Of a DNA stretch of 64,000 nt, positions 10,303 through 19,917 are shown piece by piece (the first letter of the stretch is position 1; each line of letters opens with the position of its first letter). The notes under the pieces were generated by a model that was not told the DNA's origin, ran no database searches, and worked only from the letters and a program-made list of their open reading frames with translations. Location of the stretch: the NCBI RefSeq assembly GCF_026262505.1, contig NC_067207.1:6704252-6768251 (forward strand), read 5' to 3'. The stretch is from Trichomonas vaginalis G3. Taxonomy: Eukaryota; Parabasalia; Trichomonadida; Trichomonadidae. Position numbers and translations under genes: made by a program.

Positions 10303-10589
10303 CGGATATTTTTATGCGTAGGACCTATGCATGAATCCCCCTAATTGCGAGGAAGGAACTATTTCATTAATAAAAATGAAGATAAAATGTTATATTCTAA
10401 GAGGAATATAAGAGATATATTGTGGTTGAGTTTACTTATTGTCAGATTTTTATTTAATACGATCTTTTTAATCAAAAAATATTAGCTATCATATAATCTC
10501 AGATATTTACTAATTGATGATGTCAAAATTTATTGAGATCTTGAGTGTAACAGTTTACAATTTGAATTTTCGTTTGTAAAATTGAATTG

Positions 10590-13500
10590 ATGTCTGATGT
10601 TTCACTTGAAACTACAATTGTTTCAGTGGATATCGGACAAGTTTTAGATATAAAACACATCAAAGAATACGTGAGTAAGAATTTTTCTAAAGATTGCGTT
10701 TTTATTGACGCGATTGAAATTTTTGAATCACTTAAACTTCCTAAACTCGATCCATCTACACCACACGAGAATCTAATCGAGATATCATCACTAGTTTCGA
10801 AGTCAATTAAGACAAATATCGATTCTTCAATACAAAAATTATTAGATCTAAAGAAAAAGAACATCAAAGCAGCAGAAAATACAAAGAAAGAGAAAAATCC
10901 ACCTCCTCCACCTCCAATAATGTTTGGAGGACAAACAGAAGCCGTAATTGCACTAATTAATTGGCCTTTAGTTCCAATACACTATCAACAATTAGTAGAA
11001 AACGATATACACATATCAGCATTTATAAATCTTACAGGATTTAAAGCAACAGTTCCTCCAACAAAATCTTCAAATAATAAAGTAACTACGACGCTTCCTT
11101 ATCTAAAAATAATAGGCAAGACAGTACCAGATACAAATATACCGTTATCGTGGGTACAACTGCAAGAAACTGCAGATTTTACGACAATTTTTAGTGAAAT
11201 TAAATTAGAAGAAGAACCAGCACAAGCATGGAACACTCTTCAACTGGAAATAGGAAATATACTGTCTGCAAAGAAAAAGATCGAAGAAGAATGCAAATCA
11301 ATAAAAATTGAAAATGTTCCAACTTTACCTGAAATTGATCACGAATTGGACCTTTCTACATACACAGAGACCCTTAAAAAGGATGAAAATGACTATATCA
11401 CAGCAATTTTCGAACAACTTCACAAAAATAATTTTCAAATTTTTCCAAAACCGGAAATTTCAGAGCTAGATCTTATTAATGACATTCTTGATCAGTTCTA
11501 CAACAAGCTTGCCAACAAACAAATCCCACAAGAAGAAATAAAACCAAAATTCTTCAAAAATTCCAAATCTTCACCATCATTTTTTGTCGAAAACATGATT
11601 AACTCATGGAATATACCAAGTGAATGCGCAGAATCAGCAGCAAAAGCTGCAGAATACTACACATCCATTGAAGGATTTAATACTGCGGCCGGACAACAGT
11701 TTGAGTTACTTTTTACAAAGGCAAATAAACAGTATTCGCTTGGTCTGCCAATAAATTACTATGATTTTACAAAATTTACGAAAATGATAAATTATGATGA
11801 TTCTATTCCAATTCTGAATAATATTATGAAGATGTACAACATTGTTGAAGTATCTGTTGACAATATGACTGGAATTGTCTATGTTTTGGCCCTTCCTCCC
11901 GCTCAAAAATCTCTTGGAAAGCAAATTCAGTATAAATACATGCCAGTTACAATGAAAAACGGAAATGAGTTGTTTTTAAACATGAATGAAACATCAGAAG
12001 CATCACAAACTCCTGATAAAAAGAACAAAAATAATTCAATTTTAAATCTTATTAAAAACAACGAAAGTCCTACTCAAATCTTCCAAAATATACAAGAGAT
12101 CATCAAAACAAGCTCTAAAATCTACGGACTTCCTTCTTCTTATAATTTTTCAACAGATTTCGTTTCTCCTTACTTCTTTGACAATTTTAGAGTTGATATA
12201 TTAAGAGAGATATGGAATGGAACATATCTCTTCAAGTATAATGTGTTTGCAACAGATTTTGACGTTCATTCTGAAGATGATTCGATTTCTATTGATTTTG
12301 GAGAGTTCAGAGTAAATTCAAACAGTGATTCTATCAATATTTTCCATGAAAATAACTCATTTTCATTAAAATCAGGAAAATTAACAATAAATAACAACAT
12401 AATCATCGATAGAAATGGAGATTTCGTTTATAAACTTGATAAATCAACACTATACACTTCATTTTCAGGTGTTGCAGGCTATACAACGAAAGATTCTTCG
12501 ATTTTCAACGATAAATTTGGAAATGGCTCTGAAAAAGTTCATAAAAAGACAAATCTAGTTGAAAAGAAACGTGATTACATAAGGAATGATGATGTTAAAT
12601 ACGCAATTAACCTGAAAGACCAATCCAGAACAATTAATCTCAAAAATATTACAATAAAACAGAACGATAAGGTCCAAGAGTTCATCCTTCCAGGTTTACA
12701 AACAATATTATCCACACCAGAGATGATAAATTTCCAAATTGGCCAATATCAAATTTCAATATCCGACAAAATCGAAATAAAGAAAGGTGATTTGGTTATT
12801 GTTGTATCCAGTGATGTTAATATTACAGACGGAAAAACCGAAATGTCGATGAATTGCAATGAAATTCAAATTAAATCAGGAAAAACAGGTTTTATTGCAA
12901 CAAATACAGGTATTGAGAGGTTGGCAGACATATTTGAAGGTGAACCTCCACCAAAGAAGAGGCCAGAGTTCGCAGAAACCAAGTTTGGCCTACTTCCTCC
13001 GGTGAAAGAAGTTTTACCGGAAAATGTTTTGTTGAATTTACAGAAACAGAATCCGCCAAGGTTCTTCGCGATAAGACCAAACTTATCAGGAACAGAGTTT
13101 TTACACCCAGAGTATGCTTATTCTCTCAAATCTACTGAAGAAAAGCCATTTGAAAAAGAATCTCCTTCAGATTCTCAAGGAAAAGTGACTAAAATCGATT
13201 TACCAAACACATATTCGCTTGGAAATGGAACAGAGAAGCAGCCCAAACCAGTAAATTCTGCAAATGATTCTGATTTGAACTTAATTCCTCCAAAATCAGA
13301 ATTATTCAAAGTTCAGGCTTCGATTAATGGAGAAAATGTCATCTATGATATCTTAATAGATGAGTTTATGCGTCCTATCTCGTTTATTTCCTTCAATCCG
13401 CTTGATAAAACGCATAGAGCTGAAGCATTAAAAGAAATTGCAGCACCAAGGCAAAGAAAACCGAAGAAAGGTGAAAAATTAGTAGAAACAACCACAGATG

Positions 13501-14303
13501 TTAACGAAAAAGCCGTTTCTGCCATTGCATCGATGAATTCTTTTTTCACATTAGTTTCGGAAGCCAAAGAAGCCGCAATTTCTCTTGCAAAGAAGACATG
13601 GCATGAGTCAAGGATACCAAAACCTCCAAGAGTTCCTGATCTTGACGTAATGCCACCGCAAACTCCTCCACCAGGGGTTCTCATTGCAGCAAACCTCAAA
13701 GGATCGAGTAGTATTCAAGCAAGGAATTATTGGGAATCTCCTGAGGCCAATTTTGTCTATGTTAAAGAAATTGAAGTCAAACAACCTCGTCCTCCATCAG
13801 CGAGGATGAAATTGTTTGATCCACCACGTCATTTCATTATGACAGATAAAGATATCCCAGATTCATCGTTCTACGACAACGAAAATAAAGATAATAATAT
13901 TATGACTTCAACAAAGAACAGATCAACATTTATGACGCAGCCAGATGAACAGAAATATCCAGAGTCGGCAAGAGCGCCACGAAGACATGGAAGAAGTCGA
14001 AGAACAATGAAATCTGATGAACATCCGCAAAGAGTTGACTTTGGAGAGGTTCCTGCTGGTAGAGAAGCATCTACAAGCCTTGAAATAACTAATACAGGCT
14101 TTGTTCCTTTCAAATATTCCATTATACAACCAGAAGATAAAAATGTAAAAATTTTGACAGCTCCTGGCATTGTAATGGCTGGATTTAAGCTTAAAATAAG
14201 ACTCCAGTTACTTCCATGCGAAAGAGGAGAGATTTCGACCAGTTTCCGACTTCTAACCCCAGATGTAGATATGGAAATACCCGTAACTGCTATTATCGTG
14301 TAA
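10590..14303 (+). CDS. SPAG17: SPAG17/PF6-like axonemal central-pair protein (1237 aa)
   Basis: This is a large cytoskeletal protein resembling SPAG17 (Chlamydomonas PF6), a component of the C1a projection of the flagellar central pair. In order: an acidic/helical N-terminal region with a proline run near residue 105; a conserved block with FGGQTEAVIALINWPLVP; a middle region of strand-rich, repeated sequence (about 500-780); a block with NPPRFFAIRPNLSGTEFLH, typical of SPAG17; and a C-terminal ASH-type immunoglobulin-like domain (about 1145-1237, starting RVDFGEVPAGREASTSLEITNTG), common in flagellar proteins. The start is ATG 10590; the in-frame TTG just before it is ignored. It is shorter than animal SPAG17. 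The alternative is another ASH-domain flagellar protein. Confidence 0.65.
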   Translation: MSDVSLETTIVSVDIGQVLDIKHIKEYVSKNFSKDCVFIDAIEIFESLKLPKLDPSTPHENLIEISSLVSKSIKTNIDSSIQKLLDLKKKNIKAAENTKKEKNPPPPPPIMFGGQTEAVIALINWPLVPIHYQQLVENDIHISAFINLTGFKATVPPTKSSNNKVTTTLPYLKIIGKTVPDTNIPLSWVQLQETADFTTIFSEIKLEEEPAQAWNTLQLEIGNILSAKKKIEEECKSIKIENVPTLPEIDHELDLSTYTETLKKDENDYITAIFEQLHKNNFQIFPKPEISELDLINDILDQFYNKLANKQIPQEEIKPKFFKNSKSSPSFFVENMINSWNIPSECAESAAKAAEYYTSIEGFNTAAGQQFELLFTKANKQYSLGLPINYYDFTKFTKMINYDDSIPILNNIMKMYNIVEVSVDNMTGIVYVLALPPAQKSLGKQIQYKYMPVTMKNGNELFLNMNETSEASQTPDKKNKNNSILNLIKNNESPTQIFQNIQEIIKTSSKIYGLPSSYNFSTDFVSPYFFDNFRVDILREIWNGTYLFKYNVFATDFDVHSEDDSISIDFGEFRVNSNSDSINIFHENNSFSLKSGKLTINNNIIIDRNGDFVYKLDKSTLYTSFSGVAGYTTKDSSIFNDKFGNGSEKVHKKTNLVEKKRDYIRNDDVKYAINLKDQSRTINLKNITIKQNDKVQEFILPGLQTILSTPEMINFQIGQYQISISDKIEIKKGDLVIVVSSDVNITDGKTEMSMNCNEIQIKSGKTGFIATNTGIERLADIFEGEPPPKKRPEFAETKFGLLPPVKEVLPENVLLNLQKQNPPRFFAIRPNLSGTEFLHPEYAYSLKSTEEKPFEKESPSDSQGKVTKIDLPNTYSLGNGTEKQPKPVNSANDSDLNLIPPKSELFKVQASINGENVIYDILIDEFMRPISFISFNPLDKTHRAEALKEIAAPRQRKPKKGEKLVETTTDVNEKAVSAIASMNSFFTLVSEAKEAAISLAKKTWHESRIPKPPRVPDLDVMPPQTPPPGVLIAANLKGSSSIQARNYWESPEANFVYVKEIEVKQPRPPSARMKLFDPPRHFIMTDKDIPDSSFYDNENKDNNIMTSTKNRSTFMTQPDEQKYPESARAPRRHGRSRRTMKSDEHPQRVDFGEVPAGREASTSLEITNTGFVPFKYSIIQPEDKNVKILTAPGIVMAGFKLKIRLQLLPCERGEISTSFRLLTPDVDMEIPVTAIIV

Positions 14304-14499
14304 ATATTTTTTATATATTCGTTTAATGTTAATGTTTTTTATATATTCGTTGATATTCTTTTTTGTAACCTTTTATTCAATAATCAAAGTGTTCGGTAGA
14401 TCATGGAAAATAATGATAAAAATAATTAAAATAATGTAGACCGTTTAGTTTTAGATAGAAATAATATGAAATAAACTGATTAAATAATCATATATTATA
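14304..14499. other. 3' flank of the SPAG17-like gene up to the transposon
   Basis: This short AT-rich spacer ends in ATTATA (14494-14499), the left copy of the putative target duplication. Before the insertion this DNA was the 3' flank of the MFS transporter gene as well. Confidence 0.5.
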
Positions 14500-14526
14500 T
14501 ACCCAGATTTGCCTTACTTTTACCAC
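14500..14526 (+). repeat. left terminal inverted repeat of the 1.27-kb element
   Basis: These 27 bases match the reverse complement of 15743-15769 at all but one position (position 12, G against T). Similarity drops sharply after base 27. Confidence 0.9.
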
Positions 14527-15497
14527 CTCTCTAAAGCTGGGGACACCGCCTATCGTTGGGAGTAGCTATTAAATAGAACCACCAAGGGTATTTTTCGAAC
14601 TGCCGGTGTAGTGGAAACATCCGACATAATGATTCATTATGCCAAGGTTTGATTCCCATTTAGCCAATTTTTTTCTTTTTTGGATCATGAATTTTTTTTT
14701 GGGTCACTATATGATTTGTTTCATGTTCTAAATCTGCTGCATATGTAATCTATTTTTATTTACCTATTTTTTAAAAATCTATTGGATTGCCAAATTTGAA
14801 TATATTTAAAATCATAAAACTCCAAAAAAACTATAAATATATGTTTTATGCATAGTGCCGATACTCAAATATCAGATTACTTAGATCCATGAATAATATC
14901 CGAATTTTTTTTCTTAAAATTAAACTTCAAAACTTCTTGCAATCTTATTCTTCATCAATTGTAAATTTTTAAAACCATTTTTTAAAATAATTTTGCGTAA
15001 ATTTTATTCTCATGTTGTTTTAATCGAAAATTGATACATTTTCAAAAAAATAATATTGACTTATGAAATTCATTTTTAAGGTGAAATAGTATTGTTTTTA
15101 TTAAAGTATATGAATAATATATAAAAAATTAATGAATAATATAAGCAGATTTTTAGTTTACAAAACAAATATGAGCAATGCAATTTCAAACTTTTGCTGG
15201 CAATTTCGATATTGCTCAAGTTTGTAGTATTTGTGATACCTATAACATCGGCTTAATCAAAATTCGATTTTTCTTATGAGTTATTGAGAAAATTTGATTG
15301 CAATGAGAAGGATTTCGACGTTTTTGATAAACTAAGAGCTGAGCTTTAGGGGTTCAGTTCATTTATGGCTGTAGTTTGATGCGTAGATCTCTTTTTTATT
15401 GTAAATTCTTTCAGCATGGAGATCGAGAATGAATCTTTTGAGAACTTTATGAGTTTTTACACCCGTAAAGAGGTCCTTCGAGGAAAGATAGTCCAGA

Positions 15498-15554
15498 CTA
15501 CATGAAGATGTGGGTTAACCAAAAAAATCCGATGGTTTCCCCATATTCATGTAG
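15498..15554. repeat. hairpin 1 inside the 1.27-kb element
   Basis: CTACATGAA pairs with TTCATGTAG. Further pairing inside (ATGTGGG with CCCCAT, AACC with GGTT) gives a long imperfect stem. It follows a GAGGTCCTTCGAGGAAAG motif that recurs in variant form before hairpin 2. Confidence 0.7.
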
Positions 15555-15672
15555 ATCTTCGAAAAAATGAGCACCAAAAAAGCCAAAAAAATAGGCTTTT
15601 TATTGGATTTGTACACTAGATCAATAATCTATTTAGGATCTGACACTCTTTTTAGCCAGAGATATGAGGTCC

Positions 15673-15731
15673 TTTCTAGGAAAACGATCTATTCATCCAT
15701 AAAAAAAATGAATTATCGTTTTCCCCAGAAA
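15673..15731. repeat. hairpin 2 inside the 1.27-kb element
   Basis: TTTCT, then GGAAAACGAT, pairs with ATCGTTTTCC, then AGAAA; TTCAT pairs with ATGAA near the loop. With hairpin 1 this looks like a duplicated structural module close to the right end. Confidence 0.7.
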
Positions 15732-15742
15732 TTACATGGGGA

Positions 15743-15769
15743 GTGGTAAAAGTAAGGAAAATCTGGGTA
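15743..15769 (-). repeat. right terminal inverted repeat of the 1.27-kb element
   Basis: This is the reverse complement of the left terminus, with one mismatch. It is directly followed by ATTATA (15770-15775), which contains the stop codon of the adjacent transporter gene on the minus strand. Confidence 0.9.
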
Positions 15770-15770
15770 A

Positions 15771-17003
15771 TTATACTTCAGCGCCAGAACCTGAATCTGA
15801 CTTAGACTTTGAGCTGTCATCAGGTTTCTTCCTGAAGACAATTAAGCCGAATATCATTGAAATGAATAAGAAAACAGCGAAGAAGATATATGAAACTCTA
15901 TAGTATGCGCCGGCCTTTAACAAGGCAGCATTCAAGAAGAGGAGAATAGCTCCAGATCCCCAGTTGCAGGCAGATGTGAAAGCCATACCAGCTGGAATAA
16001 GTTCTGGTTTGAAAATTGTAGCTGCATATGAGAATGGAATTGGACCAGTTCCAATACCAAAGAAGAACTGTTCAAAGTATAAACCAACTAAGAAAAGAGC
16101 AAGTCCTTTTCCACTTTCAGCAAATTTGTAAGCGTAAATGACAAGAAGGATGAAACCAAAGAATTGTCCTAATGCAGAAACAGTCCAGCATGGGAAGTTT
16201 CCAAATCTATCAACAACAAGGGAAGATACTAATGTACCAAGGAAGTTAACAACATTTGACATGATGGAGATAATAGCACCCTTTGGTCCCATTCCAGCTG
16301 TGATGCCACCCAAGTTTGAGGCGACAGCATTCACGCCTGAAAACTGCAAGAAGAAAACGCAGAAGAAGGCAATAATCAATTCCTTCCAGTATTTAAAAAC
16401 TTGAAAACATGGTGCTGCACTTCTTGATGCTTTAGGTTCTTCGATAAGTAAAACAAATAGGAAGAGGATTGCTGAAGGGAAGCAGCAGGCTAAGGAAACA
16501 TAGTGCCAATCTTTGAAGTAGATACCAAAAACTGTAACAAGAATGAAACCTATACAGATACCTACTTGGTTGAGGAAACCAAATAAATTAATCCTTCCTT
16601 CTGGAGCTAAAGATGTTGTAAAACCTGGACAAATTGTTGCATAAAGTCCTGCTGTCATACCAGTGAAGAATCTAAATGCATAAACCCATGCATATGTCTT
16701 TAATTCAAGTCCTAAAACAATCCATGCTAATGTTCCGAAGAAAGCACAAACAAAACAGCACCATCTTTTTCCGAATACTCCAACAAATGGATGGATCAAG
16801 AGTGAACCAATAAGTGCACCAACATATCCAATAGCTGTGAATGAATTTGCTTCTGGAGTAGGTTTATCATTTACATATTGAGCTCCAATGCCTGTTTCTC
16901 CAAAGAAAGTAAAAGCAGTGAAAATCAAAACAAAACCCATGTCTACTCCACCCATGGTGAGGATAGAAGCAGTTAGGTATGGATTAGTAATCTTGAAACC
17001 CAT
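15771..17003 (-). CDS. MFS sugar-porter-type transporter (410 aa)
   Basis: This is a polytopic plasma- or vesicle-membrane transporter with about 12 hydrophobic segments, typical in length for a compact sugar porter. Family signatures are seen after the fourth segment (RFFTGMTAGLYATICPGF followed by PEGRINLFGFLNQ) and near the ninth/tenth (GTGPIPFSYAATIF followed by PAGMAFTSACNW). These match the sugar porter motifs G-x3-G and GPIP...E-F. The C-terminal cytoplasmic tail is short and Ser/Lys-rich (KKPDDSSKSKSDSGSG). The start is ATG 17003, with an initiator-like TCATTC about 10 nt upstream. The stop codon TAA (15771-15773) lies inside the target duplication of the adjacent transposon, so the native 3' UTR has been displaced by 1.27 kb. 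The substrate is not known. Confidence 0.9.
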   Translation of the reverse strand: MGFKITNPYLTASILTMGGVDMGFVLIFTAFTFFGETGIGAQYVNDKPTPEANSFTAIGYVGALIGSLLIHPFVGVFGKRWCCFVCAFFGTLAWIVLGLELKTYAWVYAFRFFTGMTAGLYATICPGFTTSLAPEGRINLFGFLNQVGICIGFILVTVFGIYFKDWHYVSLACCFPSAILFLFVLLIEEPKASRSAAPCFQVFKYWKELIIAFFCVFFLQFSGVNAVASNLGGITAGMGPKGAIISIMSNVVNFLGTLVSSLVVDRFGNFPCWTVSALGQFFGFILLVIYAYKFAESGKGLALFLVGLYFEQFFFGIGTGPIPFSYAATIFKPELIPAGMAFTSACNWGSGAILLFLNAALLKAGAYYRVSYIFFAVFLFISMIFGLIVFRKKPDDSSKSKSDSGSGAEV

Positions 17004-17009
17004 TTGGAA

Positions 17010-17015
17010 GAATGA
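17010..17015 (-). promoter_or_regulatory. initiator (Inr)-like element of the MFS transporter gene
   Basis: The minus strand reads TCATTC, matching TCA(+1)Py(T/A), with the putative +1 A about 10 nt before the ATG at 17003. Confidence 0.45.
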
Positions 17016-18119
17016 TTTTTTTATTCATTTCAAAAGTTTAATTCAATTTTATTAAAATTTTTGAGAGTACGTTAGGTCTGGCTTTTCAAATGAGTTTGAA
17101 TCAGTGGTGTCAGAAAACAGATCAATAAAAAACCAGAGAAAACATTATTTCTAGTAGTCAATATCATATCCTTATAATTCAAACAGCATTAATAAATTTT
17201 AACTGGTTTATATACTATTAATTTATACCATGGATCAACTCCGAAAATATTGTTAAAATTATACAGAAGAATTTTCAATTTGCTTTCAATTTTTTCTGAA
17301 ATTGTGAGAGAAAAAACCCACACCCCATCAAATTGAAAACAGACAATTGACATCTAATTTTTTATTTTCACATCATTATATATCACATTGATATTCGATG
17401 AAAATTGTTTTTGAAAAACTGACAATGAAAGTTTCTTTTTCAATGATACATTGACAATACAAATTAAATTATTCTACAAGCGTATATTTCATTGATATAA
17501 ATGCATTGTTTTTATGAGCGTAAAAAAGACGGATTCAAATCCTCTTTAATTTTAATATGATAATTTAATCCTTCACATAGTAGTTATTAAAAATATTATA
17601 TTGGAATCGATTTATCAAACTTCAAAATTTACAAATTTTTAGTAAAGGACAATGAACTTCAAAATATTCGACCAAAATAACTTGTATTGTGTTTTATGAA
17701 TATTGGCAAAGTGTTACTCTATTAATTTTGTCAATTATTAGATGAATGTGGCCGCTCGTAGATAATTTCAAAGTTTTGATAGTATCCACTTATTCTATTA
17801 GAAGTATTAATGCAGACCTAGATGTTTGCAAGAAATATATAGTTAATTTGAATCTTGCTCCATTTAATTTTTCTATTTCTGGTATTTATATCAAGAATCT
17901 GCAATAACTTCTCCACTAATATGTTTACAATACTCATGAACGACGATTGTACAGGCAAATTAATCCAGAAATTTATCATTCTATCCAATCCGCTTTTGAA
18001 ATCTTCAAAATACAAAGCTGTTGATAGCAATGAATTTGAATCTGTCTAAACTGTTCCATTTATAACTTTTCTGAAGTTACCTTTGAAAGGAAAAGTGACA
18101 GATTTTTATAATGAGATAG
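17016..18119. other. 1.1-kb AT-rich intergenic
   Basis: This contains the transporter promoter and the 5' flank of the BspA-like gene. Frames of 64-70 codons at 17818-18049 overlap on both strands and show no family likeness, so I do not call them. The missing 5' end of the BspA-like gene is not visible here. Confidence 0.45.
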
Positions 18120-19412
18120 CAGGAAATATCAGCAACACTTGAAGATATTGGGAGCTCTGTATCCGAATACATCGTTTCGGCCAATGTGGTCAAAATTTCT
18201 AATGGTACATCAAGTCAATACTTTGCGTTAAAATCCGTTAATAAATTAAAGAAAGTTTACTTTGAAAGTCCATCATCTCTTAAATTTCTGGGTCATTATG
18301 CCTTTTACAAGTGCAATCTTCTTACAGAAATTGATTTCTCTAACTGCAGTTCCCTGGAAAATATTGGATCATTTTGTTTTGCCGATTGTTTTTCAATTTC
18401 TCGTGTCGTTTTCCCTACGCAGTCTAAACTTGAGATCTTAGATTACGCTTGCTTTTATCACTTGATATCTGTTAAGTCATATACGTTTCCTTCATCATTG
18501 AGATATATAAATGGAGAAACTACAGAATTTGGAGTTTTTGGCTTCTATAATGGTGATGAATTGAGATTCAACGAAGGTTTATTGTCTATAGGTTCTAGAT
18601 CATGCCTATATGCTAAATGTAAATATATTTATTTGCCATCATCTCTCACAATGTTGCATCAATATGCAATTTTGTGTAATCCTAATCTGATTGAGATTGT
18701 TTCCGAACAATCTTCTGTTTGTTCCATTAATTCGAATGCTCTGTTAAGTTATGATAAAACTCTCTTTTATACGTTCCCAGCTCAGATAACAGGAACATAT
18801 TATATTCCAAACACAGTGAAAGTAATCGGCCATGATGCCTTCTGTTACTCTAAGCTTCAGGAAATAATTGTTCCTGAGTCATGCACAGAAATTGCAAAAA
18901 CTCCATTTTTCTATATGGATAACCTCGCATTTTTGAGAATACCAAAAAGTGTAGTCAAAATTTTAAACAATTCGATTACAGAATGCCCAAACTTGAGAAA
19001 TCTGACTATTGAAATGGAGAGTATCCCATGCCTTGATTACCAATCTGTTGAAATTATTACTCTTGGCAATGAAACAAAAGTCATAGAAGACAACGCTTTA
19101 AAGACAGCTGCCAAGTTGCAATCGATCATCATACCTCCTTCAGTCACAAAGATTGGAGTTGAAGCTTTCAAAGGTTTGAAAAATCTTAAATTTGTAAGAA
19201 TATACCGACAGCCGACAATAGGTGCTTCCGCATTTATGGATACTAGAATTTCATGTGGTGTTGATTGCCATTCAACTCTTGTTGACCCTCTCATTTTATC
19301 AGGGGTTAATATAAAGTCATTCGGCTATTGCTGTATTGCTTCTGTTGTTCAAAATACTGAATTGATCAAATCTTTATTTAAGATTGAATTTTTGATATTT
19401 ATTTTAGTTTAG
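18120..19412 (+). CDS. BspA-like leucine-rich repeat protein, 5' end missing
   Basis: This has tandem LRR_5-type repeats of about 23 residues, with the pattern seen in the very large trichomonad BspA-like surface family (for example LGHYAFYKCNLLTEIDF, IGSFCFADC, IGVEAFKGLKNLKFV). Such proteins are thought to act in adhesion at the cell surface. The frame opens right after a TAG (18117-18119) but has no ATG until 18651, well inside the repeats; GTG 18186 is the first candidate non-ATG start. It therefore seems to have lost its 5' end, or the start lies across an unseen frameshift. The C-terminus is a short hydrophobic stretch (KIEFLIFILV). I treat it as a family member that may no longer be functional. 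Confidence 0.7.
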   Translation, partial: QEISATLEDIGSSVSEYIVSANVVKISNGTSSQYFALKSVNKLKKVYFESPSSLKFLGHYAFYKCNLLTEIDFSNCSSLENIGSFCFADCFSISRVVFPTQSKLEILDYACFYHLISVKSYTFPSSLRYINGETTEFGVFGFYNGDELRFNEGLLSIGSRSCLYAKCKYIYLPSSLTMLHQYAILCNPNLIEIVSEQSSVCSINSNALLSYDKTLFYTFPAQITGTYYIPNTVKVIGHDAFCYSKLQEIIVPESCTEIAKTPFFYMDNLAFLRIPKSVVKILNNSITECPNLRNLTIEMESIPCLDYQSVEIITLGNETKVIEDNALKTAAKLQSIIIPPSVTKIGVEAFKGLKNLKFVRIYRQPTIGASAFMDTRISCGVDCHSTLVDPLILSGVNIKSFGYCCIASVVQNTELIKSLFKIEFLIFILV

Positions 19413-19917
19413 AATTTTATAAATTTTATTCACACAATTATTTAATTTAAGTTATTTGATCTATTTACAAATTTTGATCAAATTTATTAAAATTTTACCA
19501 TGAGAATTGCAATATAAGAAAATAGAAAGTAAAACTAAATATAAATTGTTCTATGCTAGATTAATACCCATTCAAAAATACCAATTTTGCTCTTTTAAAT
19601 CTATTACATCTTCAAATAAAGATATGCCATGCTTTTATAAAGCCAATGATTCATTGCAAATACTATGATTCAGCTTATATGATTAATCCTTATTAAAAAA
19701 TTATACGGTTTTTTTAATAAAGAGATATCAATTTTTAATTATTTAAATTGAAATATAATTTATCTATTCAAAATTCAATTTATGCGCCCCTTAAGCTAGA
19801 CAATGTTGATAAAATCTTAAGTATAAAGATTTTAGAACAATTAACGAAAATTTAGTGGAAAAATTATTAAATAAGAAAGAGAAAACCGCAAATATTTATT
19901 AACTAGTGCATTACATC
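19413..19917. other. AT-rich spacer between convergent genes
   Basis: This is a 505-bp spacer. I see nothing beyond T/A runs. Confidence 0.5.

Larger units (their letters stand above)
7500..10418. repeat. tandem duplication of a ~1.58-kb unit carrying a glycine-rich gene
   Basis: Two direct copies are offset by 1578-1584 bp. Two blocks appear identical between copies: 7695-8007 with 9273-9585 (C-terminal coding) and 8279-8834 with 9863-10418 (N-terminal coding plus upstream flank). Between them, 8008-8278 and 9586-9862 have clearly diverged and differ by 6 bp in length. The flanks 3' of each gene are similar but diverged. This patchwork suggests an older duplication later homogenised by gene conversion. 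Confidence 0.85.
14500..15769. mobile_element. 1.27-kb non-autonomous DNA transposon with 27-bp terminal inverted repeats
   Basis: The two ends are inverted repeats: TACCCAGATTT, one mismatched base, then CCTTACTTTTACCAC, 26 of 27 matching. They are flanked by ATTATA on both sides (14494-14499 and 15770-15775). Alternatively, TA is the duplicated target and the repeats start at CCCAG, as in Tc1/mariner elements. No transposase is encoded; a 60-codon frame at 15567-15749 overlaps a hairpin and is probably chance. The right third contains two long imperfect hairpins. Near the left end is a tRNA-like segment with A-box-like and B-box-like (GGTTTGATTCCC) sequences. The near-identical repeats suggest a fairly recent insertion. 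The superfamily is not proven. Confidence 0.85.

Noticed and set aside
14600-14672. Functional tRNA gene
   Set aside because: A-box and B-box-like strings exist, but the T-arm pairs at only two positions and the anticodon loop is not standard; kept only as a tRNA-like segment.
15567-15749. 60-codon frame in the 1.27-kb transposon
   Set aside because: Overlaps hairpin 2 and the terminal repeat; too short for a transposase and no motif.
17818-18049. Overlapping 64- and 70-codon frames on both strands
   Set aside because: Mutually antisense, no domain; considered as a possible missing 5' end of the BspA-like gene but frame and sequence do not fit.
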